A stretch of 64,000 nucleotides of DNA from contig CM076261.1 in the NCBI GenBank assembly GCA_038380795.1, positions 7,446,556 through 7,510,555 of the forward strand. Direction: 5' to 3'. Shown one piece after another: positions 11,235 through 24,135 of the stretch. The position numbers and the translations under genes are program-made. The notes beneath the pieces were generated by a model. That model was not told where the DNA came from, did not search any database, and worked only from the letters and a program-made list of their open reading frames with translations. The stretch comes from Pyrocephalus nanus (Eukaryota; Chordata; Aves; Passeriformes; Tyrannidae). Each line of letters starts with the position of its first letter. The first letter of the stretch is position 1.

Positions 11235-14001
11235 AAATAAGTTTGCTCATGGAATATGCATGCATTTTTCCATGGCCGTCATAAATATTCACTGATTCAA
11301 AAATGTCACAAATGTGTGGATATTATTTGTTTACATAAGATGAATGATATTTATTTTAAGAGCCCTTATTCAGTGTCTTGCCTTGGTGAATGGTGTTTGT
11401 TCCCGTGCCTGTCCCGTAGCTCAAAGGACTTTAAATACACATTTTGAGAGGAAACGTTTTTCAAGGTTTTTCACCTAAGTCCAGGAACCCTGGAGTCCTT
11501 CTTAGTATTCATTAGGCAAATGTAATTGTTTAGAAAACATTTTATTTGCCTAAATGTGGATAGGTTTCCAGGGAAAGTTAAAACTGGCAGATAAGTTTTC
11601 CATGAAATTCAACTTTGCTACAGTGTCCTGTGTCATAAAAACTGAAACATTTTTGGTGACATTTATGTTGATTCAGTTTCTGTCAGGTAAGTGGAGAGAG
11701 AACAGAGAGAGCAACTGTAAATGTTTTATGAACATGTGGTGAGCTTTTGAAGTCTCATAAATAACAGCTTTAAATGTTTGTCTGAAATTATTTTTTTTTC
11801 TGTATACTGTCATCACCTATGATACTGCTGGAACTGTGTCCATGAATTCGTAACTCTAGCATTCTCATACCACCTTTTCAGCATGTCTTAGTGCATTTTT
11901 GTATAATTTTTTTTATCTGTTATTCTCCCTCATGGACAGAATTAATATCTGGCCTTTCTTGGTTGCAAAGCATACTTTTACCCCATCATCTTTGCTCTGA
12001 TTCATGAGATTTTTCCAGCCAATTCTTCCATCCTCTACTGTTTTCAAAACCCTTTCTGAGCACAGTCACCATCAAGAAGTTATCTAATTGTAAAATTTTT
12101 TCCTTTTGCTCTTCTTTCTTACCCCCATGCATATGTAGACATGACAGGATGTAGATACTGTTTTAAAATTGATCAATTTTATGCAGCACATGGGTTTTCA
12201 GACTCCCTGACCGGTAATACAGATTGCAAGATTAATTTAGAACTGTGAACATTCGCCTTTAGTAGAAACGAAAAACTTGGTGTATTTTGAGAGAAAATAA
12301 ATGCTCCATTTTAAAACAGACTACCCACTGTTAAAAGCTCACTTGTAAAGCCTGGATAAGAATTTTTGGTTCCTGTTTGTCACTGCAGACATGTGGCAGA
12401 TCTGTGTGTACTTTGGAGGCACACAGAGAAGAGTTTCTTTTAGTAGCTATCTCTGAGCTAGCATGTCTGGAAAGCCCTTTAAACATGCAATGCTATAACA
12501 ACTTTTGAAAGGGCAGATAGAGCCTTTTTTTTTTGCTGAGAATCTACACAGAAAGCAGATCCAGCCAGACCGCTATGTCCAGTTTCTCATATGTTCCTTA
12601 AACCGTCCTTTTATGTACCTCTGGTTTGTTTACTAAAGTAAAACTTGAAATTTATTTCAGCTTTATTGGCTGAACAATTTATTGATTTCAGGGAAGCAAA
12701 CAGTTTTGTATTAGGCAATTCCTGTCATCACCCAATCTATAGTAAAAGTTACACTGCAGACCAGACCTGTGACACAAGTTTAAAGGCAGTATTTTAATTT
12801 TTTTAATGTGAAAAATTATCCATTAATTCCCACTGTTGCTTTCTCCGTTATTGAGTTTATAATTGGGATTGATTTTTTGTTTTCCACTTTATGACTGCTT
12901 ATCTTCCCCCAAAGAAGTAGTTGTTTATTCTCTAATGGGATGGTTTCTCAACTTAGAGGCTCAGGATCCCATTTTCCTAATGCCGTGTTTCTAAGATCAC
13001 TTTCTAATTGTCTTGAGAGTGTTTAGATCAGATATAAAAATCTTTATTTCTGTTTCTAAGAGTTGCTACATTGTATTTAGAGTTAATTGACATAAACATG
13101 TTCCCAGTATGAAACTGAAAATATAGAGACAGCGGAATTAAAAAATACTTTTAAAATTAGATAAAGGAGAATACTAGTAACATGGGGAATTCAGGAAACT
13201 CGTCTTCTGGGTTCACATATTCTGCAATAGCATTCATGGTACTATGGCAGACCATAAACCCTAGGGCTTTGATGTAAAAAAAAATCAATTTTATACTGAA
13301 GAAGGGCCATCGCACCAGTTCTGGTATACATATACCTTCCTTGCCAATGCTAGCACTAACACAAGTTTTAGCAATTGTACACTTGGCGGCAAATTTTTTG
13401 ATGGAAAGTACATATTAATCTTTTAAGTATATAAACCCAACAAAAACAAAGCAGTGTGCAGTGTAACTTGAACTTTTTTCTATGTTATTTTTTGTCACTT
13501 AATGGATTTTTTCTTTTACTATCCTAGTATTTGTTAAGATATTCTTTGAGAATGCTTCATAACAAATGTCATAGTTGTAAAACACAAAATAATTTGAATA
13601 AAACTTTATTCACAGTAGGAAAAATATAGTGTATTCTTTATCCCTTTTACTTTAATTGGTTGCTTTCATCTTAAATTATATTCCCTGTTTGAACTCATAA
13701 ATTTTTCAATATCTAAAGTAATTTAACCAAATAAAAATAGAAGCATCCAAAAAGGACTACATTTAGACAATGGCATGGTTATATTGAACTGGATTCATGG
13801 TGGTTAAATGGATAATTGCAGTTGAAAGAACCATAGGCTATAACAGACTGCGTTGCATCGTTTGCATTTGTCAATTCATGTCCTCTTAGGAATCCAAAAA
13901 TATCTATAAAATGCACCATAAGCCAAAGAATCTTAACGGGTTATGTATCTCCTGTTTTAGTTATAAATATTTCAGTCAGCGCAGAATTCATCCTTTAAAA
14001 T

Positions 14002-14023
14002 ACAGTTTGGTTATCCAAACTGT
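14002..14023 (+). repeat. 9-bp inverted repeat (hairpin)
   Basis: ACAGTTTGG and CCAAACTGT are perfect reverse complements separated by ttat. The stem is too short for a microRNA precursor. No function is inferred. Confidence 0.75.
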
Positions 14024-17000
14024 GATGTCAGTATAACAGGAAGGGAAATTGCTTTGCTTGATTAAACTGTGTAACAGACAATATGTATTTTGATTGTTAT
14101 TTTCAATTCTAATAGCAAAAAATGAGCAGAATTTCTCAAGTGTGCTGGTTGATTATAAACAATTGCCTGTCTTGGCAGTGGCTCGTGTTTCAAAACAGTG
14201 TGACGATGAGAGACATTAAAGACCGCTGGTAATTGCTCAGATTTTAGCAGTGGTTGTTCATACCATGTGTCCATAACATTTTATGAACTAGAACCTTGTA
14301 CAGTAAGGGCGTCATGATTGGAAAACAGACAAAGTGCTGCAGAAGAAGGCAGTAGGGCTTCGGCAGTGGCAATTGTAGAGGTTTGTCAAATGTTAGGACC
14401 CATTTCTAAAGAACTTCACCTTTTGTAGTAGAGTCAGATGTGAGGGTCAGAACTTTAGGGAGAAAGCATAAGCCATTAGGCCTGTCAATGACTCTTGATT
14501 TACAGTAATTATATCTTGGCTAATTTGGCTAAGCATTTTTTTGTGTTTTGGGTTTTTTTTTTTTTTCCATTAAGATGTTCAGTCTGTAAGCTTGCCTCCA
14601 CTTCCAACATGTATATATTCTGTTTTAATCTCCGAAAGACTTTTACAAAAAGTCATGGCTGTGCAAAGCCTTCATTAGTGTTCATCTTACCATTCGTGGC
14701 TGGCTGTAAAAAGAAACATGGCTTGGCATCTGTGCTGTTAAAGATCTTCTGTATGCTGGTCGATTCTCTGGATAGGTGACTGTACAGCTTGATTACTCAT
14801 AGTAATACTTGCTACACTTTTCTTATTAGTTGTGGGTGCAAAGGGCTTAGGAATAGAAGGAGCTCAGAAGTTCCTTTAAAACTCTTCCTACAGCAGATGT
14901 GAAGGTTAGGTACTCATTTGGAAGAAATAATAGTAATAGTAAACTTGCAAAGCTTTGAAGGATGTAAATGGCAAAAGGACATAAAGGACAAAAAAAAAAA
15001 ATCCTAAGAGTTATAGACTTGCAAGAGAAATGAAAAAAACCAAGCAGTGGGACAGACAAGAGTCTAGACAAGTAGAACAGTAATTCTATTTATCCACGTT
15101 TTTGAAATCTTCCTAATTCCTGAGGAGCATAGGAGCCTTTACTAACAATCTGGAATCGCAACTTGTGCCATTTTTCCAGTATTGGACGTTTTGCAGTGCT
15201 TGGCTTCTTCTGGGTTTGAGTGAGAAGACACCTTAAACTCTTCTGTATTATCACTGGAGATATATATGATGAAATGAGGTGTGGGAACTATTCCATACAT
15301 TCATTGGTCCTGGTTTGGGTTGTAAACCCTGATTTATGCCAGGTTTTACTTTAGGTGTGTATTTTTTTGCCAAGCTTGAGTACACTGTCCACTGCATAAC
15401 TTGGTATTTAAATTTGTGTCCTATTATCATTTGCAGTACTTCTGCAAGAAAACTACCTTTTGCTTCACCTCTTGGTTTTTTACTGTTAATCCTTATAAAA
15501 AAGCACAGTCTGTGAAAGTTGATGTTTAGCGTTTATGCCTGAAACCTAGCTTGTGACGTTATTTTATGAAGGTTGAAGTAATATTTATGCAAGTAATGCA
15601 GGTACTAGAACAAATGTTTAAATGACTGCCCACATTTCTAAGCCTTCCCTTTGGAAATGTTGCAGATGTTATTTAATACACTTTATAAAAATCTCTCATA
15701 ATTCTCAATTTGTTTAACTTCAGGAGAGAGAGAGTTTATATATGTTGTTATCATTGAGGTGAAATGTTAGAGTTTGGATTTGTCAGTTTTTTAATGGGTT
15801 TTCTGTTCCCGCTGGATTATCTAATTGAATCTTTTGCACTTTAATTTGTACAGAAAGAAACAGTGGCCAGAGGTGCCAATTTCCCTCATACTCTTAGATC
15901 TTAACAGAGACTTCCTACAGAAGGATATTTTAGAACAGAGACTAGTACAGGATGACCTGTATCTGAGGGCAGATCAAACATAGTATGTCTGGAAAGGCCA
16001 ATGTTCTCACTGTTAAGAGAACAAAAAATTAAATTATTCAGCTATTGCATATAAAAATAAGTTGTATTGAAGTTGCAAAGTTCTTGCCATGAATCTCAGA
16101 AATACAGCTGGACTAATTAGGAAGGCTGGACTTCAGTTACGTGAAGTTTGTCAGGTATAATGGAATTTTGCCTTCTATTCTGCGTTTTGTTAAGGTATTC
16201 TGTAGTGCCATTTTCTATGAAAATTTAGATTATTAAAGTAATTTTTAAAGCTAGATTTTGTCTGTTTCCTGTTTTAATAGAGCTTGGCAAGGCTAAGCCT
16301 ACTGTAGCTATGGAGAGATAGCAAAGATGATGAATAGCCCTAAAGTTTACTTCTGTTTTAACAGCTGCAGAATTTCCTTTAATATGGACAGAAATATCTG
16401 TGACTAGGGTTATATTTATTTTCCCAAATAGGAAAGATGTCACTCTTCACTGGAGTGAAACATCAAATAAAACAGAATTTTGTAACTCTGTGTTAGTCTC
16501 CTGTTGGATGATAACGATGTAAAAAAGCTGGAGAAGTTTCCTGCTTTTTTCCACAGGATAAAAGCAAACCTCTTCCGTTTTCTTGTGGATAATGTTAGAA
16601 TCTAATCTTCTAAATTCAGGACGGTTTTTTTTTTTCCCTACCTCAGCTTGGGATAGCATGTGCATTTATAACATGTCATTCTTTTCTAATTTACTTATAA
16701 GAGAGTGAGAGAAAAAAAAGAGAAAATGATACTGTTTTCTTTCTAAGAGCTTGAGACTAAGCATAGATTGACATTTTGAGACATTGATCCTGCCCATGCT
16801 GGTACTTGTTTGCAGTGCAGCACACCTGGGAGCACCCAGGCCCTCCCTTACTTGGTAATCAAGGTACATGGGAGCCGATGTTCCCACCTTTATGGTTTTC
16901 TTCTAAAATCTAGGTCCTCAGGCATCAATTAGTTTGTTTTCCCCGAGGAATGCTAATCTTGCAATCTTTTAATATTCTGAGTTCTGCTGCTTTTTATTTT

Positions 17001-17271
17001 GCTGTTTTGTTTTTGATACCTGATGATCACATCATAAGAGAAAATTTGTCTGCAGTTCTAAATCTGCTCTTTTACCTTTGAGATTTCGTTTTCATGACAG
17101 GAAGGTTTTATGCCCTCTCAGAAAGTGATGATTAATAAATAGATTTGTATTAAATGATGCTTAAAAAGGACATAGCCTGCCTTGAATGATGTTGCAGTTG
17201 TTAGGATTAGCTATTCATCATCTGTTATCTGCATGCCTTGTTTAATTTTTATCTTTGTGTTTCTTTCACAG

Positions 17272-17394
17272 GATGCTGTACTTTCGATGAGCCCCTCAGT
17301 TCCTGTGGCTATAGTCAGTCGGATGATGATGATCTTAACTGGGATCAGGTGAACGCACCGATAAAGCCATCCTCAGGTCAAGGGATGCCATCGG
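17272..17394 (+). CDS. PTPRM: PTPRM exon 2: start of the MAM domain
   Basis: This 123-nt internal exon (phase 1 at both ends) encodes the N-terminal part of the MAM domain of receptor tyrosine phosphatase mu, a type I membrane protein that mediates homophilic cell-cell adhesion. The acceptor is ttctttcacag before 17272 and the donor is GTTGGT at 17395. The translation contains CTFDEPLSSCGYSQSDDDD, NWDQVN and GMPSG, closely matching human PTPRM (CLFDEPYSTCGYSQ, NWEQVN, WMPSG) and fitting PTPRM better than PTPRK as remembered. The cysteines at 17277-17279 and 17304-17306 are nine residues apart, as in the human C27-C36 disulphide. Oddities are an extra cysteine codon at 17274-17276 directly before the first conserved one, and four GAT codons in a row at 17322-17333 where human has E-G-D-D. 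The donor is slightly weak (GTTGGT rather than GTAAGT), but the phase joins exactly with exon 3 to give PSG-SFMLVN. Confidence 0.96.
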
Positions 17395-20300
17395 GTTGGT
17401 CTTTATTTTGCTTTGTTTCTCTTTGACGTTACCTCTTGTGTTTATTCAGCGTTTCTTGAGAGTACTGTTGTGGAAGTGCTGCTTCATCTAAATCTCTTTG
17501 TTAATTGCAATCCTCAGATCTTTCAAGTGATTTTTATGAGGGGTATTTTGCAAATCAAAGGTTTTCTTTTGTTATGTGGGAAATAAAAAGGCTAGAAAAT
17601 AGAAAGTTGGTGTCATCAGGGAAGGTAAAAAGAAAACAGAATGGTGTCATGAAAATGAATCTGAAGTAGTATTAGAAACAGGCAGACAGGACTACTGAGA
17701 TTCAAAGGAAGAAGGAATAATAAGAGAGAAAACAAAGATGGCCTTAGGCTTTTAATTGAAAGAGATATTAATCAAAATCTACTATGAAAAGAAAAAGAGG
17801 TGAGAGAAAAAGCAGAGATATCCCAAAAAAAGGATCTCAATGATAATATGCTTGTCACATTTAAAAGACAGTTGTGATACTATTAGTTAATGCATTTTGT
17901 GCACTGCATGCAGTTGGACCTTGTTCCATAGCAACAACCCTTGGATTCTGCTGAACTATGAACTTGCTCTGTTAATGCAGTCATTCCTTTCGGGCTTCAC
18001 CCACACAGGTTTGTAGTATCTTTCCATTGGTTTTAAACTATTCACTAGCCTAAAATTTATCAGTTGTTCTTTTTTTTCTAATTTTTACTAGACATGGTGA
18101 GAGTTCCCCCCTGTACTAATCTCCATCTCTTGGGAGATGATTGCCTTAAGCCCAACTCAGCATCTGCTTTGGCCTTATAGACTGAGCCTCCTGTGTCTAT
18201 TGTCACCTTAAAGCAGGCAAAACAAAAAGGTGCTACATAAAGTCACTGATTGTAGCAACTTGGGACTTCTTCTGTATTAGCCTCATAACAGTATAAATAT
18301 ATCCACGACACTTAAAAGCATTGCAGATGAATGTCCTGGTATTTCAAATCCATTTCAATTAGGTCTTGAAAGGACCTGTATTGTACTTTGGCATTTGTGT
18401 AAAATGTCTGTAACAGTTGTCCTTCTTGAGATAATGTTCCTCCCTAGTTTTTGAATAAGGCATTTAGGAGATAAACAATGTGAATGTTCAGAAGTGACTG
18501 TATAAACAAATCCTGAACACATGCACTCATCAATAGTGTACTAATAAATGTACTGTGATGTATATGATGTGTATCAATCGGCCTTAGAGGTCCCTCACTT
18601 ACAAAAATGCCTCCAGTGGTCTTCACTGTAGATTTATCAATGTTGCCCTGTGTTTTAGAGATCATATCTGAGGTTCATGGCTGAACTTTAGTACCTTTTC
18701 CTTCAGCATCTTGTTTCCTCTGGCAAAGGCAGCACTCTCAACTTGAAGATGAATGTTCAGTTTATCTGGCACTTGGATCATCCTTCTATGATAAGTTCAT
18801 CGTCCCAGAGAAAGGAGGTTCTTTCAAATTCCTTTTTAAACTGGCTTTTGTCCAGTGATCTTGGCAAATACTGCTAAACATTTTCTGAACCATTTCATTA
18901 GTGTTTAATACTGTTTCTCAAGTGGGCGCTAACACACATAGCTTATCAGTCATCTTGGCTTTCAGTACAAGGTATACATTCTTTTTCTCAGACACTGGAA
19001 ATTCTGTTCTAAATTTCATTAATTACTTACCACACTTGTCTTTTGTGAAGGCAGTTGTTGGTATGTGATGTTCAGTCTTCTTGGCAGATAGAACAGGTCC
19101 AGATCAATGTTCTCTTCTGTGATGACCATAGGCCTGAAGATCTTTTCGTTTATTTTCCCAGTGGCAGGAGTCCAGACTAGGAGATGGTGTTTCTATAGAG
19201 GGAAAATGATACATATAATTTTATTTATCAGATATCATACAGCTTGTTTCTTTTTTGTGTTCCTGCCTTTTTGTCAGAACTCTGAAATAATGTTCTGATG
19301 ATCAAGTAAAAAGGTATTAAATTTGATAAGTTATATTTACAGTTTGGGGAGTTTTATTTCTGCCCATAAAGGAAGTGAAATATGCTTTGAGAGCCTTGGG
19401 TCAGAAGATGAACGAGTTAGTCTGAGGAGGGTTGAGGATACTGGTGCCTTAAAAGGTCAAAAACCCCTTTGAGAGGAAAAGAAATGCTCATTTTTTGCAA
19501 ATGAGAAGCAGTGTGTCTAAGGGCACGATTCAGTCAAGTGATGTCTAATTTTTCCTCATAATTTCATCTAGGCAGTTTTTTCCTGTTCTTGTTCAAATCA
19601 TCATCTTAATGATTTTAATTAGTTTTCAGTTAGCCTTAGCCAGAGGGTTATGTGATACACTTAAAAATGATTTCAAGTAGTTTGTCAGCAGTTTCTGAGC
19701 TACATATTTTAGAAGAAATAACTTCAGATGATAATGAATAGAACATCTTAGATTAATGGTTTGTGGGGAATTTCTTGGCTTGAAAGCAAAATGCTTTATG
19801 CAACAATGTTGTAATACTAGACTGAAACAAGAACTCTCAGTTCAGTACTCCCTTGTCAGTAGAAAAAATTAATGCATATAACATTCCTAATTTCAGGCAA
19901 CATGCTCCAGTAAGTGAGTTGATGTCGATATATAATATTTTGTATAATTTGGTGGCAGTCAGGGAGAAGCACACTAGTTATGGCATTTGGTTTATTTTAA
20001 TCCACATGAGGCTGTTGAGATAATGGCTGCACTTCAGATAAATATTTTGGCTTGGTATGTTATTTCAGTGGGACAAAAGAAATGTCATATAAGATTCGTG
20101 CATATGTGTGCATGCTCTAATGTACACATTATCTGTTTAAATGTTTGTGAATATTAGTAGTTATTGAGGAGATCTTGTTTTAGATAAAAATTGGAGAGAT
20201 ATATCAAAGATAATAATAAAAAGTTTCTAAAAGTGTTTCTTACCCATGCAAGTTAGTCCCTTTTGGATTGTTACTGTATCAGAGAAATATGAAGTTACCT

Positions 20301-20769
20301 CTACTGAAGTAAGTAGGGTGCCAGTGCTCCAATTTTCTTGATAAATAAAAGCATGGCCTTTAGTCAGTGAGTACTAATCTGAAATTGTGTTAAATAGACC
20401 CAAAAGGTAATGACACATATGTATTTCTGTATATATTTGTATGAATTAAATCAGAGTGGTTAATCCATTGCTCTTCTGTTTCAAGTGGCCTGTGAGTCAG
20501 ATTGAGTAAATGCTGTAGGAAGAGCGGCTCTTCCCTCCTCTCAGCCTGTCTTTCTCCTTGTCTTTCCGTTCCAAGAATATGTGTTTATAACAGTGTTCAC
20601 AACTATAATTATAGAAACACTTAGTCATTATTAATGCCATCTTCCATTATCCAACAGAACAGTTACATCGGTTTGATAATAATTTGTTTACATAATACAC
20701 GTTCACAGTTACAGCTGACTGTAAGTCCTCTAGTTGTAGTCCAGTAAAGATGTCTTCAGAAAAATATGC

Positions 20770-21319
20770 CCGAACAGCAGATTACTCTATTGGCAAGCTG
20801 TGGGCTTCAGGAGTGGCCTCTGCAAGAAGAGGCCAGTGGCTGCCCTGTGTTGGACACATCTGATTCCAGCTGTCTCCAGTGGACCCACCACTGGGCACAG
20901 CTGAGGTCCTGGTGGCACCTCTGGGATAGCATGTTTAAGAAAGGGTAAAAAACACTGGGCAGCTGCTGTCAGAGAGAGGAGTAAGAATACGTGAGAGCAA
21001 CAGCCCTGCAGGCTCCAAGACAGTGAAGAAGGAGGGGGAGAAGGTGCTCCCAGGAACTAGAGCAGAAATTCCCCAGCAGCCTGAGGTGAAGTCCATGGTG
21101 AGGCTGTCCCTCTGCAGTCCCTGTAGGTCCATGGTGGAGTAGAGATCCACCTGCAGCCCGTGAAGGACTCCAGGCCAGAACAGGTGGGGATGCCCTGGAA
21201 GAAGCTGCAGCCCATGGAGAAGAGCCCACACAGGGGCAGGATTTCTTGCAGGACCTGTGGCCTGTGGGGGTATCCACACTGCAGCAGTATGTTCCTGAAG
21301 GACTGTGTCCCGTGGAAAG

Positions 21320-21322
<3 letters not shown>
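20770..21322 (+). mobile_element. Avian ERV-type LTR-like repeat, copy A
   Basis: This GC-rich block contains landmarks shared with copy B at 51.0-51.8 kb (opposite strand): cacctctgggatagcatg (20919), aagaatacgtgagagcaaca (20982), gtgaagaaggaggggga (21024), ccacctgcagcccgtgaagg (21148), ggcaggatttcttgcaggac (21235) and cctgaaggactgtgtcccgtgg (21293). The middle is built of imperfect repeats pairing a GGAGCAG-like motif with GCAGCCC(A/G)TGG, typical of an avian LTR family I know as ERVL-like; the family name was not verified. No gag, pol or env frame is present. ORFs at 20935-21279 on the minus strand are by-products of this composition. The element stops abruptly at a T35 tract. Confidence 0.75.

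Positions 21323-21357
<35 letters not shown>
21323..21357 (+). repeat. Uninterrupted poly-T tract (T35)
   Basis: Thirty-five T residues in a row directly follow the LTR-like copy A, where the family sequence should continue. This is the longest homopolymer in the window. Its purity suggests recent expansion or an assembly-sensitive site. Confidence 0.9.
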
Positions 21358-21361
<4 letters not shown>

Positions 21362-24115
21362 AATTTAGTGCATTGTATTAGTTCTGCTACAGGAGGTCAT
21401 CACTGACAGTGATGCAATTAGAATGTTATGGATTACTGTTAGGAAATACAAATGTTTTCAAGAGTCTGCTCTGTTTATCATTTGCTGGATATAATTTTGT
21501 TCATGTCCTTGTATTTTTTTTACAAAACACTGTGTTCAGTTGTGTAAAATCTTTCCACAGTGTTTCACAGTTACAGCTGATTTCTAAAGGACAGTAGCAT
21601 CATTTTTATTCGAGGCAGTGGTTGGTTTGATGTCTCTAAGGGGATGTCACTGCATTTGCAATGAGTCACTGGCATTGGCCTTTCATTCATTTTAAAACAG
21701 TTCAAATCCAAATAAAAATCAAATCTTCACAGGCTGCCTTTCAGTGCGTTGAAAGGATGTTTCCTGCAATGAAACCTTCTGTATTTAATATAGTGCTGGT
21801 CATAGCCAGGAAGAGGATTCTGTTTGTGCTGTTTGAGGTGATAATAGATGATTTTTATGGGTGTGTGTGATTTTTTTGAATGACCTACTATGCTTTAGTC
21901 TGAATATCTAATGTTGCATAATGTTTAGCAATGCCTATGCAACATCTGCAGAAAATGCTTATATTAATTAATATGTTTTAAATGACCTAGTAACCAGACT
22001 TGCATAGCTGGCAGATATCCTATAAACTAGACAATGATTCAAAGGAGTATTTTATATTATAGAATGTGAAGTAGTTGTGTGAAAAATGTACTTTGTTGTT
22101 TAATTGTGCATAGAAGAGTTCTAATCCATTTTAAAAAGAGAGATAAAGTGATCAATTGGCAAGTGTGTAGTTCAAGCCAACTGCAGTGTCTTGCCATGTA
22201 AAGTTGTAGTTCTTTTGATTTTGCATTGTGATGGGCACTTCATCGTTAAATATTTTTTAGCGCTGCATTGTGTTTATGTTTTATGTTAGTGGGGCTGCTT
22301 TTCTTCTGTTTTCATTCATGTTGAAGAGAATCCAATACATTTCTTTCTCAATTCTATTTCCCCCAGATCACTTTAAATAGCTGTACTTTTAATTCATTTG
22401 ATTGCCATCAAGAAATAACAAAAAGTACTATCAAGGTGTGGGAGTTGCAGCTTGCTCACTGTGTTAAAGTTAAATTTTTTCATAGAATTTTCTAGACCTG
22501 GAGCACTAGCATGTTTAGCATTTTATTGCACATCCAGGTAATAGCTGCAGCCATAAAGGACATGCCTTTTGGCAAAGCAGCTCCAGCCCATGTTGACACA
22601 TTCAAGGCAGTTTCCAATTAACTGTGTAAGTTAATACCATGGAGCAACATGGAGATCAGACTGAACAAACTACCAGAATAGGCACCCAGCTACGTCTGTG
22701 CTGCCATGCAGGCATTGGAGGGGTTTGCTACTTTAAAAACACACCTGAAGACTTAGTGAGTTGGGCGCTTAACATGTTTGTTCAAAAAACAAATAATGCC
22801 ACCAGCTGTGTCTGAGGTGTTGCTTGTTGTTACAACTTACAGGAATCTTACAGTAAATTTTGTAACTTCTGACCTGACTTAGAGATTTCAAAACCTGGCA
22901 CAAATTCTGGGTTTATTTCAAACTCTGAGCATCTGGTATTCTTGCAAGGAGAAGTAAAAGATTAATCAACATCAGAAACTCGTTTTCTGAATCACTGACA
23001 GACAATGTTCCTGGCTTGCTTAATAGGCCAAGTAGACAAGTTATTTTAACATATTTTGCCTGCAAATAAAGGCTAATACAAAAAGCCCAGTAGCTTTCAG
23101 AGAAATTAGTGCTAATGATTTCCTTACTCTTTTGTTGTAGATATTCTCTACATATGACTTTTTAGTTTACGTTTTTTTCTTCTTTTATAGAACAAAGTAT
23201 TTTGAATATGAACAGTGTGGCTCATGAAGTAATACTTAACATAGATTACTGACTTCAGAATTTTCATTTGAAGCAATGGGGTTTCTGTAGTGTTCATAAC
23301 TAACTTTGGAATATCAGTTTTCTTACAAGTTGCATTGACCCTCTCATATTTGAGTACAAAATTGCAGAATGTGCTGCAGCTCATGGAATTAAGTGGGAGA
23401 CACTATATTAGAGCTACCAGTAGATGATAAAGATTTGTTTAAGATGTTTGGCTGGAAAATTATGATATAATAAATTATGGCATATTTTTAATATTTGAGG
23501 AACTCTTCTGTTGAAGACAGACAGAGGCTGTATGAAAGATCTGTGAAATCACTTCTCATTAAAACAGAGTACTCTCAAAGTAACATGAAAGACAAAGTTG
23601 ACTGCTGAGGGTAATTCTGTGTAACACCATGTAGAGCCACAGAGTGCTAAGCAAGTCCTCTAGCCTAATTCATTTACCTTGCTGTGATTACATGTCTCCT
23701 GCTGAGGTTATATCTAACACCTGCCATCATATATGCTGAGAAGCAGCTAACATAATAAGCTAGACACTGGAGCCGAGTTTGAAATGGGTTTCTTGACAAC
23801 AGAAATGTTTAGGATTAGAAAGTTTTACTGTTACATATTGGAAACCCAGTCTCCCTCACCGTCTTCCACCCATAGTGCCAGACACTGTCCTGCTGGTTAA
23901 GTGCATCAAAATCTAGTCTCATATTTCCCTGCTAGATTAAAAGTAGAACTACTCTGAATAAGTGGGCTTTTGTTTGTGTGTTTGTTTTCCCTTCCTGGAG
24001 TATTCAGGAGGACTTCCTTCAGATGAGGTAGGAATACTCCAGTAGGAGAGAGGAAGTTGAGGTAAAAGAATCCCAACAGGAGAGAGACAAAATTGTAAAG
24101 CCAGTTAAAAAAATA

Positions 24116-24135
24116 TTTTTTTTTTTTTTTTTTTT
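24116..24135 (+). repeat. Poly-T tract (T20)
   Basis: Twenty T residues preceded by an A-rich segment (ttaaaaaaata). It could be the tail of a minus-strand retroposed fragment, but the sequence to the right has no identity I recognise. Confidence 0.85.

Larger units (their letters stand above)
1..17271 (+). other. PTPRM: PTPRM intron 1, 3' part
   Basis: Everything left of exon 2 is read as the distal part of PTPRM intron 1; exon 1, with the signal peptide and promoter, is not in the window. The intron ends in a pyrimidine-rich tract and acceptor (ttctttcacag) whose AG is at 17270-17271. Outside the repeats listed separately (2.16-2.35, 2.9-3.4, 3.75-5.04, 6.55, 8.99 kb) the sequence is AT-rich and single-copy-looking. 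No ORF in it carries a domain I recognise, and I see no CpG island, tRNA or other RNA gene. The assignment rests on the exons downstream and on the known very large first introns of this receptor family. Confidence 0.85.

Noticed and set aside
17238..17426. 62-residue ORF extending exon 2 at both ends
   Set aside because: Only the part between the acceptor AG (17271) and the donor (17395) aligns with PTPRM. The flanks are intron sequence.
20935..21279. 114- and 102-residue minus-strand ORFs
   Set aside because: Overlapping frames of LTR-like copy A; repeat-derived composition, no domain.
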